Assembly (NCBI GenBank): GCA_949448405.1
Contig: CASTFX010000067.1
Coordinates: 1 to 6,778 of the forward strand
DNA from: an uncultured Clostridia bacterium
GTDB taxonomy: Bacteria; Bacillota; Clostridia; TANB77; CAG-508
Reading direction: 5' to 3'
DNA length: 6,778 nucleotides
The notes beneath the pieces were generated by a model. The model searched no databases and was not told the origin of the DNA. It saw only the letters and a list, made by a program, of their open reading frames with translations. Numbering within the stretch: the stretch's first letter is position 1; each line of letters opens with the position of its first letter. Shown here one piece after another: positions 5,248 through 6,778 of this stretch. The translations under genes and the position numbers were made by a program.

Positions 5248-5261
5248 CACAGTATTTTTTT
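5236..5261 (+). promoter_or_regulatory. Predicted small-RNA target site with an attenuator-like U-tract
   Basis: AACCACAACTGACACA (5236-5251) is the exact reverse complement of small-RNA bases 3043-3058. Within it starts a weak hairpin, ACTG (5243-5246), loop ACA, CAGT (5250-5253), followed by T7 (5255-5261). Pairing with the small RNA would form a 16-bp duplex ending three bases before the U-tract. Such pairing could either cause or prevent termination before the downstream DNA-binding and ATPase genes. Confidence 0.5.
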
Positions 5262-5296
5262 ATTCATAAAAAATAACAGAAAGGAGAGTGATAAGG

Positions 5297-5561
5297 TTGG
5301 AAGAAGCTATGAGAGAAATGGTCAAAAAACGGTATGATAGAAGCATTTAAAGATACAACAGAAATAGCAATTGCAATTAGTGGAGAAAGTCCATATGAAC
5401 TATTAACAGCAGAAGAACTGGCAGAGGAAACAGGTATACCACCTAATAGCATAAGGGAACAATTTAAAAAATATAGAGATGAGTTAGGTGTTCAAACATA
5501 TACAATTCCATATAGAGTTCAGAGAATTAATTGGTATAGATTTACAAGTAAAGGAAGGTAA
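5297..5561 (+). CDS. Small DNA-binding protein (needs a +1 shift at a CGG codon)
   Basis: AAGGAG (5281-5286) precedes TTG 5297, the best-spaced start; GTG at 5288 is in the same frame but only one base from the ribosome binding site. The frame reads EEAMREMVKK, then CGG (5330-5332), and stops five codons later. Skipping the C gives VKKGMIEAF and a continuous frame to TAA 5559-5561, 87 residues in all. The central part (LLTAEELAEETGIPPNSIREQFKKY) looks like a winged or MerR-like helix-turn-helix, as in phage excisionases and small regulators. The ending NWYRFTSKGR is basic. ATG 5334, four bases after the inserted C, could start the protein without a shift but has no ribosome binding site. The reading frame is the third of four in this element interrupted at CGG. 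Confidence 0.72.
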
Positions 5562-5566
5562 AGCAA

Positions 5567-5671
5567 ATGAAACGAAAATACAAAATAAGAAGAATGGTAG
5601 CAAAATTTATGTCATTAACGTTATTAGCATTAATATACGATGCTATGTTTATCTATATATTAATTAAATAA
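5567..5671 (+). CDS. Very small single-pass membrane protein (34 aa)
   Basis: AAGGAAGG (5551-5558), overlapping the end of the upstream gene, serves ATG 5567. The product has a strongly basic start (MKRKYKIRRMVAKF) followed by one hydrophobic span (about 15-33, MSLTLLALIYDAMFIYILI), giving a positively charged inside tail. Function unknown. It uses CGA for Arg normally, in contrast to the CGG codons nearby. Confidence 0.55.
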   Translation: MKRKYKIRRMVAKFMSLTLLALIYDAMFIYILIK

Positions 5672-5687
5672 GAAAGGAGGAAAAGAA

Positions 5688-5954
5688 ATGTTAGAAGTAA
5701 TAATACTTGGAATAATAGTAATGATTGCATTAGTTATTACAGTAGTAAGACAAGACAGGCACATAAAAGAGTTAACAACAAAGAATAAGAAATTAAATGA
5801 ATTGAGGATACAAGACATACATAACAATACAATTGTTTTAGAAGAGGATAGAAAAATACGTTCAATATTAACAGCTGTAGAAAATGTAACGTTTGGCAAT
5901 AGAGTAGATAAAGAAAAAGTAAGCAAAATAAAAGAGCTATTATCGCATAGATAA
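5688..5954 (+). CDS. Small membrane-anchored coiled-coil protein (88 aa)
   Basis: AAAGGAGG (5673-5680) lies before ATG 5688, 16 bases after the previous stop. Residues 3-20 (EVIILGIIVMIALVITVV) form one transmembrane helix. The rest is charged and helical (RQDRHIKELTTKNKKLNELRIQ...), with heptad-like spacing that suggests a coiled coil on the cytoplasmic side. It is typical of unassigned small proteins of phage early regions. I do not recognise a family. Confidence 0.7.
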   Translation: MLEVIILGIIVMIALVITVVRQDRHIKELTTKNKKLNELRIQDIHNNTIVLEEDRKIRSILTAVENVTFGNRVDKEKVSKIKELLSHR

Positions 5955-6026
5955 CAGCCCATTAGTAAATAATCAAATATATTATAACAAAATATTTTAG
6001 AAAAATCAAGTATAAAGGAACAGAAG

Positions 6027-6161
6027 ATGAGTTTCATAAATAAGTTAATAGAAGATATAAGAAAAGAATACAAACAAAAACAAGAAAATAAAACTGCGAT
6101 AGAACTTATGTACATAACAAGAACAATAAGAAAGGGACAAGTAAAATGTCAGAAAGTTTAG
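6027..6161 (+). CDS. Small basic hypothetical protein (44 aa)
   Basis: ATG 6027 has a modest AAAGGA upstream and the frame runs to TAG 6159-6161. The product is Lys/Glu-rich and probably helical (SFINKLIEDIRKEYKQKQEN), without membrane segments. Its end overlaps the next start (ATG 6146) by 16 bases, as is common in tightly packed phage operons. Function unknown. Confidence 0.5.
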   Translation: MSFINKLIEDIRKEYKQKQENKTAIELMYITRTIRKGQVKCQKV

Positions 6162-6284
6162 AAGATTTAGAACAACAATATTTTATGTTGAAAATGCAAG
6201 ATAACTGGGATAGTAGATTATAGATATGCAGACGAGTTGCATGAAAAAATAATGAAGTTGAAGGGAGAAAAGAAAAATGATTAA
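6146..6284 (+). pseudogene. Small phage protein with an apparent frame break not at CGG
   Basis: From ATG 6146 the frame reads SESLEDLEQQYFMLKMQDNW and DSRL, then meets TAG at 6221-6223. The +1 frame continues DYRYADELHEKIMKLKGEKK to TAA 6282-6284, overlapping the start of the ATPase gene by eight bases. A W-D-S-D-Y-R-Y-A-D-E-L junction is obtained by dropping the A after AGT (about 6215) and resembles small proteins I associate with Clostridial phage early regions. The break has the same sign (+1) as the four CGG breaks but no CGG is present. Possibilities are a decayed gene, a second kind of shift site, or two very small proteins. Confidence 0.45.
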
Positions 6285-6778
6285 AAAACCAGCAGAAATG
6301 ATAAATACAGAGAATAGATTTAGGGTACTTATAGCAGGTTACCCACGGAATAGGAAAAACAACGTTAGGACTATCAGCACCAAAGCCATTACTAATAGAT
6401 GTAGATTTTGGAATAAACAGAATAATGGCAAGTGTAAGAAAAGATTACATACAACCTAAAACATACGAGGAATTATTACAAGACTTAATACCAGATAATT
6501 TAAAAGAGTACGAAACAATAGTTATAGACACAGGCGGAAAACTACTTGAATTAATGAAAAACTATGTAATAAAAAACGACATTAAAAATGCTAAGAAAGA
6601 TGGAACATTAAGCATACAAGGATATGGAGCAGTAGCAAGAGAATTTACAAGGTTTATGAATTTAATTTACTTTGAATTAAGAAAGCATTGTGTAATTATA
6701 TTTCATGCAGTAGAAGAAAAACAAGACGAAGAAACAAAATTAAGAATTTTAGTAGAAGGTAGTACAAAAAATACAGTA
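6277..6778 (+). CDS. P-loop (AAA/RecA-like) ATPase, partial (needs a +1 shift at a CGG codon)
   Basis: AAGGGAG (6261-6267) precedes ATG 6277. The frame reads 23 codons to LIAGYP, then CGG (6346-6348). Skipping the C yields GYPGIGKTTL, a complete Walker A, and leaves an open frame to the window edge (167 residues visible). The other frame ends after 60 residues with no ATPase motif. Further landmarks in the shifted frame are LLIDVD (38-43), a Walker B ETIVIDT (79-85) and a conserved-looking GAVAREF segment. This fits the phage nucleotide-binding proteins of the AAA_24/Sak4 type, found beside recombination and single-strand annealing genes. Its start overlaps the end of the preceding gene, suggesting coupled translation. 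The 3' end is outside the window. Confidence 0.85.

Noticed and set aside
5660..6115. 151-codon minus-strand open frame, hydrophobic and Ser/Phe/Ile-rich
   Set aside because: It is antisense to the 5688 gene and neighbours, which have clear ribosome binding sites. Its composition is the expected mirror of Lys/Glu-rich AT-rich genes, and it has no ribosome binding site.
2886..6348. CGG reassigned to another amino acid (as reported for some bacteria)
   Set aside because: Reassignment would keep the frame. At all four sites the following frame stops or loses the protein's motifs, so a shift is needed, not a different residue.
2886..6348. Random sequencing error or general gene decay as the cause of the four breaks
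   Set aside because: All four have the same sign, base and context, and the sequences flanking each break are otherwise intact. A systematic artefact is still possible and is listed as a test.

Overview
The window is AT-rich Bacillota-type (Clostridia-like) DNA: strong AAGGAGG ribosome binding sites, AGA/ATA/TTA-rich codon use, and a groEL tail at the left edge. It crosses a junction from a short host segment (1 to about 1456) into the left end of a temperate prophage or related element (about 1457 to the right edge, still open). The host part holds the end of groEL, a gene with an in-frame stop (133-663), a membrane protein with a BamE-like tail (738-1289), and the 5' half of a tRNA-Leu(CAA) gene that breaks off in the anticodon stem.

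The element has a standard lysogeny module. An intact tRNA-Leu(CAA) (1596-1678) is followed by its terminator, a tandem 11-bp repeat, a tyrosine integrase on the minus strand, and a LexA/CI-type repressor on the minus strand. A divergent control region follows with two promoters and three copies of an ATGAA-N5-TTCAT operator. The rightward early operon then carries a DUF739 Cro-like protein, an HNH/HTH fusion, several small proteins, a DNA-binding protein and a P-loop ATPase cut off by the window edge.

The strongest unusual signal is about decoding. Four genes of the element (integrase, repressor, the 5297 DNA-binding gene and the ATPase) are each broken by one extra base. In all four the break sits at an in-frame CGG triplet preceded by an NNA codon. 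Skipping the C, so that CGGN is read as GGN (Gly), restores a conserved motif in three of them: GEGSLY in the integrase, the GDSM catalytic serine of the repressor, and the GYPGIGKTT Walker A of the ATPase. I found no CGG codon used normally anywhere in the window, while CGA, CGT and CGC are used normally. This suggests that CGG is unassigned or hungry and works as a +1 frameshift site, or that the bases are inserted systematically by an unknown process.

Two further signals stand out. A probable small RNA of about 70 nt (near-consensus promoter, two hairpins, U-tract) lies on the plus strand between the repressor and integrase genes. It carries 16 nt perfectly complementary to the early-operon transcript just before a U7 tract, which suggests an antisense or attenuation circuit. 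Separately, the host tRNA-Leu(CAA) appears split in its anticodon arm, with a complete tRNA of the same anticodon, and no clear promoter of its own, just downstream of the surviving host 5' half.
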